Below, one piece after another: positions 1 to 7,572 of a DNA stretch of 51,046 nt (its first letter is position 1; the number at the start of each line of letters is the position of its first letter). Source of the DNA: Rhodopseudomonas pentothenatexigens (GTDB lineage: Bacteria; Pseudomonadota; Alphaproteobacteria; Rhizobiales; Xanthobacteraceae); NCBI RefSeq assembly GCF_900218015.1, contig NZ_UFQQ01000030.1:1-51046 (forward strand). The letters are read 5' to 3'. The position numbers and the translations under genes were made by a program. Under the pieces are notes generated by a model, which ran no database searches, had not been told where the DNA came from, and was given only the letters and a program-made list of their open reading frames with translations.

Positions 1-2
1 CC

Positions 3-56
3 GAAGCAGAGCAACGCTACTACGCCATGATGGAACAGCCCGACATGGCGGCATAA
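3..56 (+). other. Possible 3' end of a rightward gene entering from the left edge
   Basis: One plus-strand frame is open from the window edge to a TAA at 54-56, giving 17 residues that end in MEQPDMAA. It is convergent with the truncated coupling-protein gene, whose stop lies at 58-60. The fragment is too short to assign. If real, it shows that the broken end of the coupling gene abuts unrelated DNA. Confidence 0.2.
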
Positions 57-57
57 C

Positions 58-1062
58 TTAAACCAAACGGCCTCCGGCAAACCCGGGGCGGTTCAGCAGG
101 TCCTGCAGGAACGGCCAGAGTTGCAGGTTATAGCCCGCCGCAAAGCTGAAGGCGTTCGAGACCGCCGGGAGCTGTTCGAGCCGTGCGAATTCATCGAGGA
201 TCATCAGGACGGGATAACCACCGGGATCTGTAGTCAGTTGCTCAATCGCCGAGGTGATGATCAACCGCAGAAACCGCGCGTAGGCGTCCATATAGCGTCC
301 CGGCAGGATCAGATAGACGGTTGTCGGCTTTCGTCTGATCTGGGCCAGGTCGAAATCGTTGCCGGTCAGCGCGCCGCCTCGTGAGGCATCGGTAAAGGCC
401 GGATCGTCAAGGAACGCCGTCTGCGTAATCGCCGTATTGATGGCACTCGAAATATCCCGCGCTTCGATGTCCTTGAACCGCCCGATCGGCTGGCTGATGA
501 ACGGGTAGGGGCTTGCCTCCATCGAGGTCAGCAGCATCGCGGCGGCGGGGCCTCGCGCGGCAATGTCCGTCACCATCTTCCGCATGTGCCCGAGCGTTGC
601 GCGTTTGCCCAAGGTCGAGACCAGATAGAGGATCAGGCTGGTGACCAGATCGCGGGCCGTGTCATCAAAATACGGATCGCGCCCTTGCGTCAGGATCAGC
701 GCTTGCGAGAGCGCCGCGGCATCCGCCACCACGTTCGGGCTGTGAATGTCGAGCTGGGAGAGGGGATTGTAGCGGTGCCGCGGCAAATTCCATGGCGGAC
801 CGCCATGAAGGCCAAAAGGATTCAGCACATAAACGTCCTGTCCCATGGCCTTGCGGTGACGTGCCGTCACCGCCGCGTTCTGACCCTTCGGGTCAATCAC
901 CACCACGCTGTGCGGCACCTGAAGCAACGCCTGAACAATCACCGTGGCACCCTTGCCGCTCCGCGTCGGGCCAAAGGTGCAGAGATGCCGGTTGTCGGTG
1001 TAGCAGGAGAAGGTGCCGCGCTCGGCATTGTAGCCATAGGGAATGGCAAATGCGCCGCTCAT
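58..1062 (-). CDS. traG: TraG/VirD4-type conjugative coupling protein, C-terminally truncated
   Basis: Coupling proteins are inner-membrane ATPases that bring the relaxase-DNA complex to a type IV secretion channel. The Walker A motif GPTRSGKG lies near residue 31, the VIDPKG segment follows near residue 55, and a Walker B segment (LMILDEFARLEQLP) lies near residue 285. Family members are usually about 550-700 aa; this frame ends at 334, shortly after the QLWPFLQDL region, with an unrelated tail (LNRPGFAGGRLV). The C-terminal third is therefore missing, and the N-terminal membrane segments seem to be supplied by the upstream gene. The start has an AGGAGCGA-type SD and sits two bases beyond the stop of that gene. 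I judge it non-functional or rearranged. Confidence 0.8.
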   Translation of the reverse strand: MSGAFAIPYGYNAERGTFSCYTDNRHLCTFGPTRSGKGATVIVQALLQVPHSVVVIDPKGQNAAVTARHRKAMGQDVYVLNPFGLHGGPPWNLPRHRYNPLSQLDIHSPNVVADAAALSQALILTQGRDPYFDDTARDLVTSLILYLVSTLGKRATLGHMRKMVTDIAARGPAAAMLLTSMEASPYPFISQPIGRFKDIEARDISSAINTAITQTAFLDDPAFTDASRGGALTGNDFDLAQIRRKPTTVYLILPGRYMDAYARFLRLIITSAIEQLTTDPGGYPVLMILDEFARLEQLPAVSNAFSFAAGYNLQLWPFLQDLLNRPGFAGGRLV

Positions 1063-1064
1063 GG

Positions 1065-1649
1065 CTATCGCTCCTCACTGAGACCGGCGTCGCGGAACGA
1101 TCCCGCGTCACCGACCTTGGCGTCAAACCGGTCGGGAGCGGCAAGGGGTGCCACGCGCCAGCCGAAGGCGAAGGGAAGCCCCGGGATCAGCACATAAGCC
1201 ACCAACGGCCACAGCGAACCCCATTGCCGCAGCGAGATCATACAGGCCGCCATTGCGCCGAACACCGCCAGCAGCACGGCAACCGAGTGTTCAGCTGGCA
1301 CGAATTTCCGCCCGCGCTTCTTCTCTTCCTCAAACAACACCCGGCAGCGTGCCCCGGCCAAGGCAAGCCCCACCACGATCAGCAGGTCAAACACCACCGG
1401 GATCGCATGGAACACCGCCGGTGCAAACCACCACAACAGCACGAACCATAGCAGCACCTGAATCAGCAGGCCGGAGGTGAGCGGACCCATCAGATACGCA
1501 GCCTGCCCCGCAAGACGCATCGCAAGCCAGCCGCCCACGAGCAGGCCAATGGTTGCAAGGAACGCGGCGTCCGGGCTGATGCGAAACTCGACGCTCAGCT
1601 CATACCAGACCGCCACGAACAAGATCAGCTTCAATCCCAGATGACGCAT
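1065..1649 (-). CDS. Inner-membrane protein upstream of traG
   Basis: The product is 194 aa with several hydrophobic stretches: residues about 5-20, 28-50, 60-90 (rich in Trp/Leu) and 125-165. A Lys/Arg-rich cytoplasmic loop (EEEKKRGRK) lies in between. A good SD (AAAGGAGAG) precedes the ATG. Its stop nearly touches the traG start, so the two are co-transcribed. The position just before a coupling protein that lacks its own N-terminal membrane segments suggests it anchors or assists TraG. I do not recognise a named family. Confidence 0.65.
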   Translation of the reverse strand: MRHLGLKLILFVAVWYELSVEFRISPDAAFLATIGLLVGGWLAMRLAGQAAYLMGPLTSGLLIQVLLWFVLLWWFAPAVFHAIPVVFDLLIVVGLALAGARCRVLFEEEKKRGRKFVPAEHSVAVLLAVFGAMAACMISLRQWGSLWPLVAYVLIPGLPFAFGWRVAPLAAPDRFDAKVGDAGSFRDAGLSEER

Positions 1650-1824
1650 GGCTCTCTCCTTTCAAAGAAGGAAACCACAAGGCCGCGCTCATCACTCCGG
1701 GAATGTTTGGTAATGCCGGGCAAGCCTTGGCACCCCACGTACACGCGCTTCATTTTGCAAAGTTTTGCAGGTCGGCATTCAGCACCGCGAGGCGTATAGC
1801 TCGGCCGAAGAGGATAGCGAGTTG

Positions 1825-1876
1825 TCGTTTCCGTTACCGGAAACGAAGCTCGCCAGGGGCCGGTGGTGGCCCCTGG
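1825..1876. other. Candidate oriT / palindromic control region of element A
   Basis: Two near-adjacent perfect inverted repeats lie in the gap between the divergent traG and mobC-relaxase transcription units. The first is TCGTTTCCG-TTAC-CGGAAACGA (1825-1846). The second is CCAGGGGCC-N6-GGCCCCTGG (1853-1876). In MOB-type elements oriT commonly sits just upstream of mobC, in palindromes bound by the accessory protein and relaxase. The second palindrome could instead be a bidirectional terminator, although neither flanking unit ends here. No nic site is assigned. Confidence 0.45.
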
Positions 1877-1912
1877 ACCCAGGACGCATGCGCTCAACGG
1901 TGAAGTCCGGCA

Positions 1913-2257
1913 ATGGCAAGACCACGACAGATCGAAATCCGGGACCGCCAGATGAATATCAAGCTGACCCAGCGGGAGTTTGAATTCGTCTGTCAGTGTG
2001 CGGCGGCCAAAGGCATGAGGCCCGTGGATTACAGCCGTGCGCGTCTTCTGACCGAATGGCAGGCGAGCGCGGCGATTGTAACGGTCGGCCATCAGGGCGA
2101 TCCGGCGTTTCGCGTGCAACTATCCCGGCTTGGCAACAACCTGAACCAGATCGTGCGGCGCATGAACAGCTTCGATGAGCCTTGCCCGCCCACGCTGGAG
2201 CCTCTTCTTCAGGACATCCGCACGCTGATTATCCGGAGCGGCGGCGATGATCGTTAA
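1913..2257 (+). CDS. mobC: MobC-like relaxosome accessory protein
   Basis: A 114-aa basic protein with an N-terminal ribbon-helix-helix-like stretch (residues about 10-45) and the family-typical RLGNNLNQIVRRMN segment near residue 77, characteristic of MobC-type mobilisation proteins. These bind oriT and help the relaxase melt the nic region. The reading frame overlaps the relaxase start by 11 bp, implying translational coupling. It lies directly downstream of the palindromic region at 1825-1876, its probable target. Confidence 0.8.
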   Translation: MARPRQIEIRDRQMNIKLTQREFEFVCQCAAAKGMRPVDYSRARLLTEWQASAAIVTVGHQGDPAFRVQLSRLGNNLNQIVRRMNSFDEPCPPTLEPLLQDIRTLIIRSGGDDR

Positions 2258-3737
2258 GTTCAACCGGCCCGGAAAATCCTTCGCCGGGCTTGCGGCATAC
2301 CTCACCCATGATTCCGGCAAGGCGAAAAGTTCGGAAAGGGTGCGATGGACCCACACGCTCAATCTCGCCAATGACGAAATCCCCCATGCCGTCGACGAGA
2401 TGCTGTGGACGGTTCGCGCCGCCAATGACCTGAAAAGGGAAGCGGGCGTGTCGGCGGGCGGCCGAAAGCTGGAAAACCCGGTGAAGCATTTCTCGCTGAA
2501 CTGGCATCCGTCGGAAAAGCCGAGCCGCGAAGAGATGATCGGGGCGGTTCAGGACTTCCTGAAGGATATGGGCTGGGAAGATCGGCAGGCCTTGCTGGTG
2601 GCCCACACCGACAAGCATTACCCGCACGTTCACGTCATGCTCAATACGGTGTCGCCGGAAGACGGGCGCAGCATCAATGCCGGCTTCGAGCAGGTCCGAG
2701 CCTCGTTCTGGGCCCTGAATTACGAGCGCAGCCAGTTTCGCATTCATTGTGAGCAGCGCCTTCGCCCCTATGAGGAGCGCGAGCCGTCGCCCACCCGCGA
2801 TGTCTGGCAGCAGATGAAGGAGGCGGAGCAGGAGAACGATAAGGCGGAGGTCGAGCGGATTTGGGAGACGCCGGATTATTTTGATCGCGGCGACTTTTAC
2901 GAGCGCAACAGTCACGAATGGGTGTTGCTGAAAACGCACCAGCGCAAGGAGCGCGAAGCGTTCTTTGCAGAAGGCAAGCCGGAATTCCGTCGCGCCCGGA
3001 ACAGGGTCTATCGCCATGTCCGTGCCGAATACCGCGGCGAATGGATGACCTATTTCGATTCCGAACGGCGGGGTCTTGATGCCGAGAGCCTTGCCGAGAT
3101 GAAGACGGACATCGTTACCCGCCAGACCGAAGAGCTGGAGAAGAGGCGCGAGGAAGCCTGCAAGGAGCTTCGGGAGCGGCGCGACAAAGAATACAAGGAT
3201 CTTCTGCTTCACCAGAAGGAAGAACGCGCCGAGCTTCGCGCGCGGCAGAAGGAAGGCGAAGCGTCGCCCCATCTGCTCGACCTTGCGTACGCCGCCGAAG
3301 ACAAGGAGGGCAGGATCGGACCCGACGATATGGAGGGATATTTCCGTCTTGCCGGACGTGAGGTGACGTCGCCGCCGGGTGAGCAGAGGCCCGCCGTTGA
3401 GCCTCAGCATGATGATGATCATGATCATCATCATCGGCACCACCATGATGGTGAATCCAATCGCGTCCATGATGGCGCGAGCCTGACCGGCGGCCTTGGG
3501 CTCGGCGCTCTTGGCGGCATCGCCGCCATCGGCGAGCGACTGTTCGATGGTTTCTTTGGTGGAGGACCAGCCGTGAAACGAGCGGATGAAGCGCCGCGCG
3601 AACGAAGCAAGGAAGCTTTCAATCAGCGCGCGCGCCAGAACGAAGAACAGATCAGAGGTCAGGAAGCGCAAACCGAGGCCGAGAAGCTGCTGGCCTGGTG
3701 GCAGGAGCGCCGCGAGCGGAAGCGCGAACGGGACTGA
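2247..3737 (+). CDS. Relaxase (MobA/VirD2-like nickase) with His-rich insert
   Basis: A 496-aa DNA nickase. The N-terminal relaxase domain occupies about residues 1-160, with the His-triad motif HTDKHYPHVHV at 120-130 (H120, H127 and H129 are likely metal ligands). A long Glu/Arg/Lys-rich helical region spans about 200-350, followed by a tail with a glycine-rich hydrophobic patch (residues about 415-440). An odd feature is a dense His/Asp tract at residues 388-401 encoded by CAT/GAT repeats (3408-3449). The relaxase would cleave oriT, probably at 1825-1876, and be led to the channel by TraG, which is broken here. Transfer would therefore need help from another element. Confidence 0.85.
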   Translation: MIVKFNRPGKSFAGLAAYLTHDSGKAKSSERVRWTHTLNLANDEIPHAVDEMLWTVRAANDLKREAGVSAGGRKLENPVKHFSLNWHPSEKPSREEMIGAVQDFLKDMGWEDRQALLVAHTDKHYPHVHVMLNTVSPEDGRSINAGFEQVRASFWALNYERSQFRIHCEQRLRPYEEREPSPTRDVWQQMKEAEQENDKAEVERIWETPDYFDRGDFYERNSHEWVLLKTHQRKEREAFFAEGKPEFRRARNRVYRHVRAEYRGEWMTYFDSERRGLDAESLAEMKTDIVTRQTEELEKRREEACKELRERRDKEYKDLLLHQKEERAELRARQKEGEASPHLLDLAYAAEDKEGRIGPDDMEGYFRLAGREVTSPPGEQRPAVEPQHDDDHDHHHRHHHDGESNRVHDGASLTGGLGLGALGGIAAIGERLFDGFFGGGPAVKRADEAPRERSKEAFNQRARQNEEQIRGQEAQTEAEKLLAWWQERRERKRERD

Positions 3738-4170
3738 GCGCGGGTTTGGGGCAGGGAGCGCCTCCAGACCCGGGAGGCGGTGGCTCCGGTTCAGGCGCGG
3801 CTCATGCCACGATGCGGCTGCTGTCGAATGCGCACGCATCGCTGCCGCCTTCGAAAATCTGCTCACGGCCGAGGTGGCGCAGCTGCTTCAGTACTATGGA
3901 GCCCGCCTTGCTGCCGTCGCGTTCAGCACCCGACCGGAGGAGCGGCAGGCCGCGCTCGCGGCGCTGCGTTCCGAGCGGGGTGCCGCCCTCAAATCGTTGC
4001 GGCTGGCCGTCTGCGCGCGAAAGAGGGAGGCGCTGGCGGCGGCACGCCTGAAACGGCGTGCCCAAACTCTGGCGAAGGCGGCCCCGTTTGTCACAGCGCC
4101 CGACGGACCATTGAGGCCGGGACCAGCGGGTTCTGTCCGGCGACCGGGCGAACATCAGCCCAGCCCATGA
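3738..4170 (+). CDS. Possible small helical protein after the relaxase, start unclear
   Basis: A frame open from inside the relaxase 3' end (ATG at 3586) continues to 4170. After the relaxase stop it reads as a plausible Ala/Leu/Arg-rich helical protein (AAAFENLLTAEVAQLLQYYG, then RPEERQAALAALRSERG). No ATG or GTG with an SD lies in frame after 3737, so the start is unresolved and may be the overlapping 3586 ATG. No family recognised. It is convergent with the HTH gene at 4155-4580. Confidence 0.3.
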
Positions 4171-4580
4171 AAGGCGCGCCACTGACTTTTTGAGAGGCAG
4201 ACGGCCCCGTTCAGCTTCAGGAAGCCCGCCGCTTCCTTCCGGTCGCGGTAATGGGCCCAGAGGTTGAAAACCCGGCGGCGGGAGCGGTTGTCGTCGTTGC
4301 CGAAGATGAACAGGGCGATGGCCTTGGCACCATAAAGAATGTCGCCGTTGTCCGGCTTGACCACCGCGCCTTTGGCAGTCTCGTGGATCGGAGCGGGCGC
4401 CGGGGCAGACTTCAGCGCGCCATCCATCCGGACGCGCTCGTGATGGCGGGCCATGGCATCGAAGCATTCGTCGGCGGAGGCCGGACGGCGCAGACGACCC
4501 CCGGCATTATCGGGCTGCGAAGTAACGGAGACAGGCCGGGAATACCGCTCATTCTGGCGGGTGCTTTGGTATGAGGACAT
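4155..4580 (-). CDS. Small DNA-binding (MerR/AlpA-like HTH) protein, paralogue 1
   Basis: A 141-aa protein with a disordered N-terminal half and a C-terminal module beginning GDILYGAKAIALFIFG near residue 79. The segment NRSRRRVFNLWAHYRDRK and the strand CLSKSQWRAF follow. This is the arrangement of excisionase/AlpA-type winged HTH proteins. The same module (GDILYGADGIAEFLFG) occurs in the product at 5732-6085, so the two are paralogues. A GAGAGGTG SD precedes the ATG. It diverges from the HTH-PAN gene across a repeat-rich promoter region. A role in controlling excision or transfer is likely but unproven. Confidence 0.6.
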   Translation of the reverse strand: MSSYQSTRQNERYSRPVSVTSQPDNAGGRLRRPASADECFDAMARHHERVRMDGALKSAPAPAPIHETAKGAVVKPDNGDILYGAKAIALFIFGNDDNRSRRRVFNLWAHYRDRKEAAGFLKLNGAVCLSKSQWRAFHGLG

Positions 4581-4628
4581 GGGACACCTCTCGGGGGTTG
4601 GAGACGATCCGATTATCGGTCGAGGTGT

Positions 4629-4678
4629 CCGGAAAAGTCCCCGAAAGGCCCGTAACAGGCGGAAAAGTTCGGAAAAGT
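4629..4678. promoter_or_regulatory. Repeated CGGAAAAGT motif in the divergent promoter
   Basis: CGGAAAAGT occurs three times (4630-4638, 4660-4668, 4670-4678), the last directly at the GTG start of the HTH-PAN gene. The compound 17-mer GGAAAAGTTCGGAAAAG (4661-4677) recurs exactly at 5177-5193 and, shortened to 14 bp, at 2324-2337. Position and repetition suggest operators for one of the adjacent HTH proteins. The exonic copies could be chance or secondary sites. Confidence 0.4.
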
Positions 4679-5735
4679 GGCGCGATATTCAAAGATACTG
4701 CCGCAGGATCGCGAGGATTTCAGTTTCGGCGATCTCGTTTATTGGCACCTGTTTGTTTACGGCACCCGGCCACAGGGCGACCCGTCCGCCAAGGCCGGTC
4801 GGAAGTGGGAGGCCGCCGCCATTTGCGGCCTGCTGGGCATCACCGAGAAAACGCTCGGCAACTGGATGGCCGACAGGCACTTCCCGCAATACACCAACGA
4901 CCTCGAACGTGAACTGTTCGGGGAGAACAACGCCTGGGATGATGCCCGCCTTGAGCTGGCCGAAGCGCTGCGCCGGACCCGCGATCTGAAACGCCGCAAG
5001 GCCGCGTCCGCCGGGCAAGCGACCGAAGACCCGGCATCGGAGCAGCCGCAGCCGGATGAAGGTCAGCCCCGCCTGCCCGCCGGTTCATCTTCCGGAAGGT
5101 CGCTCATCCCGGCTGTTGACGATGAAGAAAGTCAGCCGGTCGGTTCGAACGACCTGATCATCATCGAGCCCCACGGGGAAAAGTTCGGAAAAGATTGGAC
5201 ACGCGTAGCCCCGCAAGCGGTCATTCGCCGGGAGCAGCCATCCGGACGGCGCAGCTTCTGGAGCCGGTCGAGACTGGCGGCGGCTATGGGGCTGACCAGC
5301 ATCACCGTGGCGCTCGGGATGTATGCCTGGGTGTCGAACCCGTCGGCGACCATGGTGGCCACCACGACGAAGGCTCCACCGAAGTCGCCGCCAGCGTCGG
5401 CACCGCCATCGCCGCCGCCCATCAAGACAACCCAGCCGTCGCCACCGCCGCCGCCGGAGCCGAAACCGGACGCGTGCCTGCCCGACAACGCTAAACCGGC
5501 AGGGTTCAAGATCACCTGTGATGCAATCCTGACCGGCGGCACCACGCTGGGGTCGAACAGGCTGACCTATCCCGTCACCAGCGTCGAGGCGTGCGCCAGC
5601 AAGTGCCGTCCGATCGAGCGCTGCGTTGCCTTCACGGTGGGCCCGCCGGAATCCGACGGCAAGCGAAGCTGCACGATCTTTGGCCCGACCCCGGAAGGGC
5701 GGGAGTCGACCGGCTGGATTTCTGGGATGCGTTAG
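4677..5735 (+). CDS. HTH - transmembrane - Pro-rich - PAN/apple-like fusion protein
   Basis: A 352-aa protein starting at GTG. Residues about 15-70 look like a DNA-binding HTH (AAICGLLGITEKTLGNWMAD). An acidic linker follows, then a single transmembrane helix near residues 202-220 (LAAAMGLTSITVALGMYAWV) preceded by Arg residues. A Pro/Ser-rich stalk (about 235-268) and a C-terminal Cys-bearing domain (about 270-352) complete it. Cys residues in the segments CLP, ITCDA, ACASKCRPIERCVAF and RSCTIF resemble PAN/apple modules. The topology puts the HTH in the cytoplasm and the Cys domain in the periplasm, as in ToxR-like one-component sensors. It overlaps the convergent HTH gene by 4 bp. Confidence 0.65.
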   Translation: MARYSKILPQDREDFSFGDLVYWHLFVYGTRPQGDPSAKAGRKWEAAAICGLLGITEKTLGNWMADRHFPQYTNDLERELFGENNAWDDARLELAEALRRTRDLKRRKAASAGQATEDPASEQPQPDEGQPRLPAGSSSGRSLIPAVDDEESQPVGSNDLIIIEPHGEKFGKDWTRVAPQAVIRREQPSGRRSFWSRSRLAAAMGLTSITVALGMYAWVSNPSATMVATTTKAPPKSPPASAPPSPPPIKTTQPSPPPPPEPKPDACLPDNAKPAGFKITCDAILTGGTTLGSNRLTYPVTSVEACASKCRPIERCVAFTVGPPESDGKRSCTIFGPTPEGRESTGWISGMR

Positions 5736-6085
5736 CGAGCTGTGATCTGGTGGGCTTCGGCCTGACCGGCGGCGGCCAAAGTGGCTGCGCTTTCCTGACG
5801 ACTGATCCAGTCCACCAGAACGCTCTTGCGGGCGCAGATGTTCGCGCCAAGCCGGAAGACCGGAAGCTGTCCGGTCTCTACCAGATTGTAGACCTTGCGG
5901 CGGTGCTTGCGGTCACCGAACAGGAATTCGGCGATGCCATCAGCACCGTACAGGATGTCACCGGAGAGCGACGAAGCCGGACCTTTTTCCGGCGTTGCCG
6001 CCAGAGCCGTTTGCGTCGGCGCACGGGATGCGACCCCATCCGCATGCTCGGTTGGTGCTGTTCTTCCCGTTTCAAGTTCAGGCAT
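5732..6085 (-). CDS. Small DNA-binding (MerR/AlpA-like HTH) protein, paralogue 2
   Basis: A 117-aa protein, paralogous to the product at 4155-4580. The shared core starts GDILYGADGIAEFLFG near residue 42, followed by RRKVYNLVETGQLPVFRLG and ICARKSVLVDWI, a typical excisionase/AlpA-like winged HTH. It has a strong SD (AAGGAG) seven bases before the ATG. Unlike paralogue 1, its wing strand and recognition region look canonical. A likely role is a directionality factor or transcriptional regulator of the element. Confidence 0.65.
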   Translation of the reverse strand: MPELETGRTAPTEHADGVASRAPTQTALAATPEKGPASSLSGDILYGADGIAEFLFGDRKHRRKVYNLVETGQLPVFRLGANICARKSVLVDWISRQESAATLAAAGQAEAHQITAR

Positions 6086-6121
6086 CGCGCTCCTTCATCG
6101 GTACCCAGACCGTCCGAAAGG
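6086..6121. other. Boundary into an AT-richer accessory patch
   Basis: Between the HTH gene and about 6480 the base composition becomes clearly more AT-rich than the flanking mobility genes. I see no RNA gene. The only reading frame worth noting is the minus-strand one at 6122-6454. Confidence 0.3.
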
Positions 6122-6454
6122 CTATGCCGGACTCAAGGCGCGTGTCAGCGCATAAATACTCTCAAAAACAATAAGGGAAGATTTCGAGATCGATGGGGAA
6201 GAGATCGGCGTTTTGAATCCGACGCTGGAGCACGGCTTGCTTATCTCGGAAACGAAATGAGAGTCATCTGAGTTGATGTACTTAGAACGGCCTCCCAGTA
6301 TACGTTCTGTATGAAAGTCATTTCGAGATCGGGGCTGCCATTCAAAAATCCCGACCTTCCTCGATTTCTCCCTTCGATATTCTTCAACGCTATTGTCCCC
6401 CGACTTATAGGTCTCCTCGATAAGGAGCGCCGCTGAACTATCAAAATCAGGCAC
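6122..6454 (-). CDS. Hypothetical protein, GTG start assumed
   Basis: A minus-strand frame of 110 codons from an in-frame GTG at 6454 (it stays open further upstream to 6685). The product begins VPDFDSSAALLIEETY and contains polar segments such as EYRREKSRKVGIFEW and a Ser-rich tail. Other frames here are interrupted by stops. It would be divergent from the gene at 6479. No family recognised, and coding status is uncertain because the region is AT-rich. Confidence 0.3.
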   Translation of the reverse strand: MPDFDSSAALLIEETYKSGDNSVEEYRREKSRKVGIFEWQPRSRNDFHTERILGGRSKYINSDDSHFVSEISKPCSSVGFKTPISSPSISKSSLIVFESIYALTRALSPA

Positions 6455-6478
6455 AGCAACGTAGGATGGACGCTTCTT

Positions 6479-7066
6479 ATGGCAACCAAGATGCTGGATA
6501 AAAATGAACGCGACAGGCGGGCCAATCTTACCGTCATGCAATGCGACGGAATTCAGCCCATCTATGTCGCATTCTATGGAGAGGCGATCTATTACTCTGC
6601 CGAACGAGCCGAAGCTGCCTTTGCCCGCTTCTTTGATTGTGCGAAGGAACCCCAATCTTCGTCTGTCGTCGTGTCCAGTGTTCATGAAGCACTAGGACAC
6701 GCAGCTGCTTTGTCCCGCTTCTTCTTTCCGGTCAAGAATGAGACGCTTGCTCGGGCGAGGGGAGCTCGATTGCGCCAGCTCTTTTCAATCCGCGACGATT
6801 CCCCACTTGCGGACCGTGAACTGCGTAATTCATTGGAGCATTTTGACGAGCGGCTGGACGAATATCTGCTCGGCGACATTGCCGGCTACATCTTCCCTGG
6901 TCCAATGGTTCAAGATGCTGACCTTGCCGACGATGTGCTGGGGCACATCTTTCGCCTTGTCGATCCAAAAACCGAAACTTTCGTGTTGCTCGGAAGAAAA
7001 TACTCTTTTGGCCCGATGCGTAACGAAGTTGAGCGAGTTGCCCGCCTTGCCCGAAAGATGCGGTGA
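6479..7066 (+). CDS. Hypothetical protein with an R-x4-H (HEPN-like) motif
   Basis: A 195-aa protein of unknown family. The segment LRNSLEHFDERLDEYL near residues 119-134 contains R-N-x3-H, the R-x4-H signature of HEPN-fold ribonucleases, set in a predicted helical context. HEPN proteins are common toxins or defence RNases. The upstream part is mixed alpha/beta and the C-terminus is basic (RNEVERVARLARKMR). It is followed in the same frame by a degraded GNAT toxin, so this is a toxin-rich neighbourhood. The HEPN call rests on one motif only. Confidence 0.5.
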   Translation: MATKMLDKNERDRRANLTVMQCDGIQPIYVAFYGEAIYYSAERAEAAFARFFDCAKEPQSSSVVVSSVHEALGHAAALSRFFFPVKNETLARARGARLRQLFSIRDDSPLADRELRNSLEHFDERLDEYLLGDIAGYIFPGPMVQDADLADDVLGHIFRLVDPKTETFVLLGRKYSFGPMRNEVERVARLARKMR

Positions 7067-7572
7067 AGAGGCTGCCGCAACGTTCGGCTTGCCAAACTCG
7101 CGCTCGCCCACGATCCCACGTCTTTCGATTGCGGGAATGAAGCGCTGAATCGATTCATCAAGCTACACGCTTTGCCCGGGCGGCGCGCCGGCATCTCGCA
7201 GACCTGCGTGCAACGACCGGTTCTGACACTGCAGGCTATCACACGTTAGTCGTCGGCCAGGTTGCGCATGACGAAGCACCGGAGCGCCTCGCAAAGGGGC
7301 TGCCCCGTCATCCTGTGCCTGTCATTATCCTCGCCCGTTTGGCCGTCGATCAGGCATGGCAGGGCAAAAGGCTGGGGGCGGCACTTGTGGTGGATGCCAT
7401 GCGTCGGACGCTGCAAGCAGCCGACATAGCCGGAGTGCGCGCCATGGTCGTCCATGCCAAGGATGAGGCCGCTCAACGGTTCTATGAGCACCTTGGCTTC
7501 GTTCCCTTTGCAGGGACACCGCTCACGCTTTGCCGTTTGCTGAAGGATATTCGAGCGATGCGTGGGGAGTGA
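7067..7572 (+). pseudogene. GNAT-family toxin acetyltransferase, frameshifted remnant
   Basis: Read across two frames this is a TacT/AtaT-like GNAT toxin. The first part (LAKLALAHDPTSFDCGNEAL, with the family FDCG motif) runs in the frame of the preceding gene up to about 7210. A missing base there shifts the rest (TAGYHTLVVGQVAHDE, then the acetyl-CoA site DQAWQGKRLGAALV and RFYEHLGFVPF) into another frame ending at 7572. No start codon is available after the preceding stop at 7066, and no DUF1778-type antitoxin gene lies upstream. The lesion plus missing start argue for a dead gene. Confidence 0.7.

Noticed and set aside
2229-3866. A 545-aa minus-strand open frame antisense to relaxase A.
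   Set aside because: It mirrors the GC-rich relaxase gene codons; no domain, and the opposite frame has clear relaxase motifs and coupling to mobC.
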